This document shows, in pieces, positions 6,213-7,198 of a stretch of DNA of 7,198 bases (the stretch's first letter is position 1; each line of letters opens with the position of its first letter). A program made the position numbers and the translations under genes. Source of the stretch: Deltaproteobacteria bacterium (GTDB lineage Bacteria; Bdellovibrionota_C; UBA2361; OMII01); contig JALRCK010000071.1 in assembly GCA_023262305.1 (NCBI GenBank), forward strand, positions 1-7,198. The letters run 5' to 3'. The notes beneath the pieces were generated by a model, which saw nothing but the letters and a program-made list of their open reading frames with translations, ran no database searches and was not told the origin of the DNA.

Positions 6213-7198
6213 ATGGAACGGATCCTTGTCGCCGCGGCGACGCTCAATCAGACACCTCTCGCATGGGAGGGAAACCTAGCGAACATTCGCGAGGCTATTC
6301 GTCGGGCCAAGAGGGCCGGAGCGCAGATCGTGTGCCTTCCAGAGCTGTGTGTCACGGGTTACGGGTGTGAAGATGCGTTCCACTCGGCAGGGATCATCGA
6401 GGAGGCCCTCCACTCCGGCGTTGAGGTCGCCCGAGAGGCTCGCGGCATCGTGGTGGCGTTCGGCATGCCACTTGCGGTATCGGGCGCTGTGTACAACGTC
6501 GCTGCCCTCGCCGCGAACGGCAAGATCGTCGGATTTGCTGCCAAGCAAAATCTCGCTGGTGATGGGATCCACTACGAGCCTCGATGGTTTAAGCCGTGGC
6601 CAACAGGAATTGTCTCCTCTATCTCTATTCAAGGGCGCTCGGTGCCGGTCGGGGATCTGTCTTTTATAGTCGATGGGATTGAGCTGGGATTCGAGATATG
6701 TGAGGACGCCTGGGTCGCGAATCGCCCCGGACTCAGGCTCGCGCAGCGTGGCGTTGATCTCATCTTAAATCCAAGCGCCAGCCACTTCTCCTTTGGAAAG
6801 CATGAGGTGCGAAAACGCTTGGCTATTGAGGGCTCTCGAGCGTTCGGGGTGGGTTATGTCTACGCGAATCTTTTGGGGTGTGAAGCTGGACGATTGATCT
6901 ATGACGGCGACACCGTCATCTGCTCGCACGGTGCCGTGGTCCACGAGGGAGAACGCTTCTCGTTTAAAGATGTGGTTGTGACCACAGGGGTGATTGATAT
7001 CGAGCGTTCCCGGCTTCTGCGCCGTAAGCAGGCGAGTTTTAGGCCAGACTTCAGTGACTCTCATAGTCGCCTGGTCGTTCCCGGCGTGAAGCTTTTGCGC
7101 ACGTCAAAGAGCTCTTCCGAAGTTGAGATGCTCCCGATGGTGAAGCATGAGGAGTTCTTGAATGCGGTTACGTTGGGACTCTTTGATTACCTGCGAAA
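6213..7198 (+). CDS. nadE: Glutamine-dependent NAD+ synthetase, N-terminal half (cut by window edge)
   Basis: The enzyme amidates nicotinic acid adenine dinucleotide to NAD+ using ATP and ammonia released from glutamine, the last step of NAD synthesis in the cytosol. The 328 codons present cover the glutaminase (nitrilase-like) domain. The catalytic triad is complete: Glu44 in LPELCVTGYGCED, Lys111 in AKQNLAGDGIHYEPRWF and Cys163 in GFEICEDAW. The region near 311-328 (KHEEFLNAVTLGLFDYLR) is the link leading into the ATP-binding synthetase domain, whose SGGxDS loop would lie beyond the window. Long bacterial forms are about 540-680 residues, so roughly half is missing through the window edge, not by mutation. 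An in-frame stop at 6192-6194 and the lack of another start leave the ATG at 6213 as the start, although no clear Shine-Dalgarno sequence precedes it. The gene is divergent from the Yip1-like gene. Confidence 0.95.
   Translation, partial: MERILVAAATLNQTPLAWEGNLANIREAIRRAKRAGAQIVCLPELCVTGYGCEDAFHSAGIIEEALHSGVEVAREARGIVVAFGMPLAVSGAVYNVAALAANGKIVGFAAKQNLAGDGIHYEPRWFKPWPTGIVSSISIQGRSVPVGDLSFIVDGIELGFEICEDAWVANRPGLRLAQRGVDLILNPSASHFSFGKHEVRKRLAIEGSRAFGVGYVYANLLGCEAGRLIYDGDTVICSHGAVVHEGERFSFKDVVVTTGVIDIERSRLLRRKQASFRPDFSDSHSRLVVPGVKLLRTSKSSSEVEMLPMVKHEEFLNAVTLGLFDYLR

Noticed and set aside
6276..6669. Overlapping frames on both strands inside nadE
   Set aside because: The nadE frame has an intact catalytic triad and family motifs throughout this stretch, so the others are shadows.

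Overview
The window comes from a Gram-negative bacterium. The evidence is a NodT/OprM-type outer-membrane efflux lipoprotein plus glycosyltransferases that look like surface-polysaccharide or glycan enzymes. Base composition looks only moderately GC-rich by eye. I cannot name the genus.

Layout from left to right. Positions 1-302 (minus) hold the N-terminal 100 codons of a divergent GT2-like glycosyltransferase, cut by the window edge. It is divergently arranged with a large plus-strand gene (474-3137) encoding an 887-residue protein with two GT-B glycosyltransferase modules in tandem. The 171-base gap between them contains two competing hairpins. A 311-base gap follows, with a consensus-like -10 box and a structured leader. 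It precedes an outer-membrane efflux factor (3449-4960) that has no adaptor or RND pump gene beside it. The 372-base convergent gap (4961-5332) has no gene but is rich in structure. It holds three hairpins in a row at the end of the efflux gene, a 125-bp MITE-like element with long imperfect terminal inverted repeats and a 9-bp target duplication, and a second long imperfect palindrome that directly abuts the MITE. A minus-strand gene (5333-5971) encodes a five-helix membrane protein of the Yip1/DUF1282 type. A divergent 241-base gap with a 17-bp palindrome separates it from the 5' half of nadE (6213 to the window end), the glutamine-dependent NAD+ synthetase.

The genes do not form one pathway. 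The two left-hand genes probably belong to a glycan-synthesis locus. The efflux channel, the Yip1-like protein and nadE look like independent transcription units. The window does not show a complete new system. Its most distinctive content is the nested repeat structure between the efflux gene and the Yip1-like gene, followed by the fused double glycosyltransferase.
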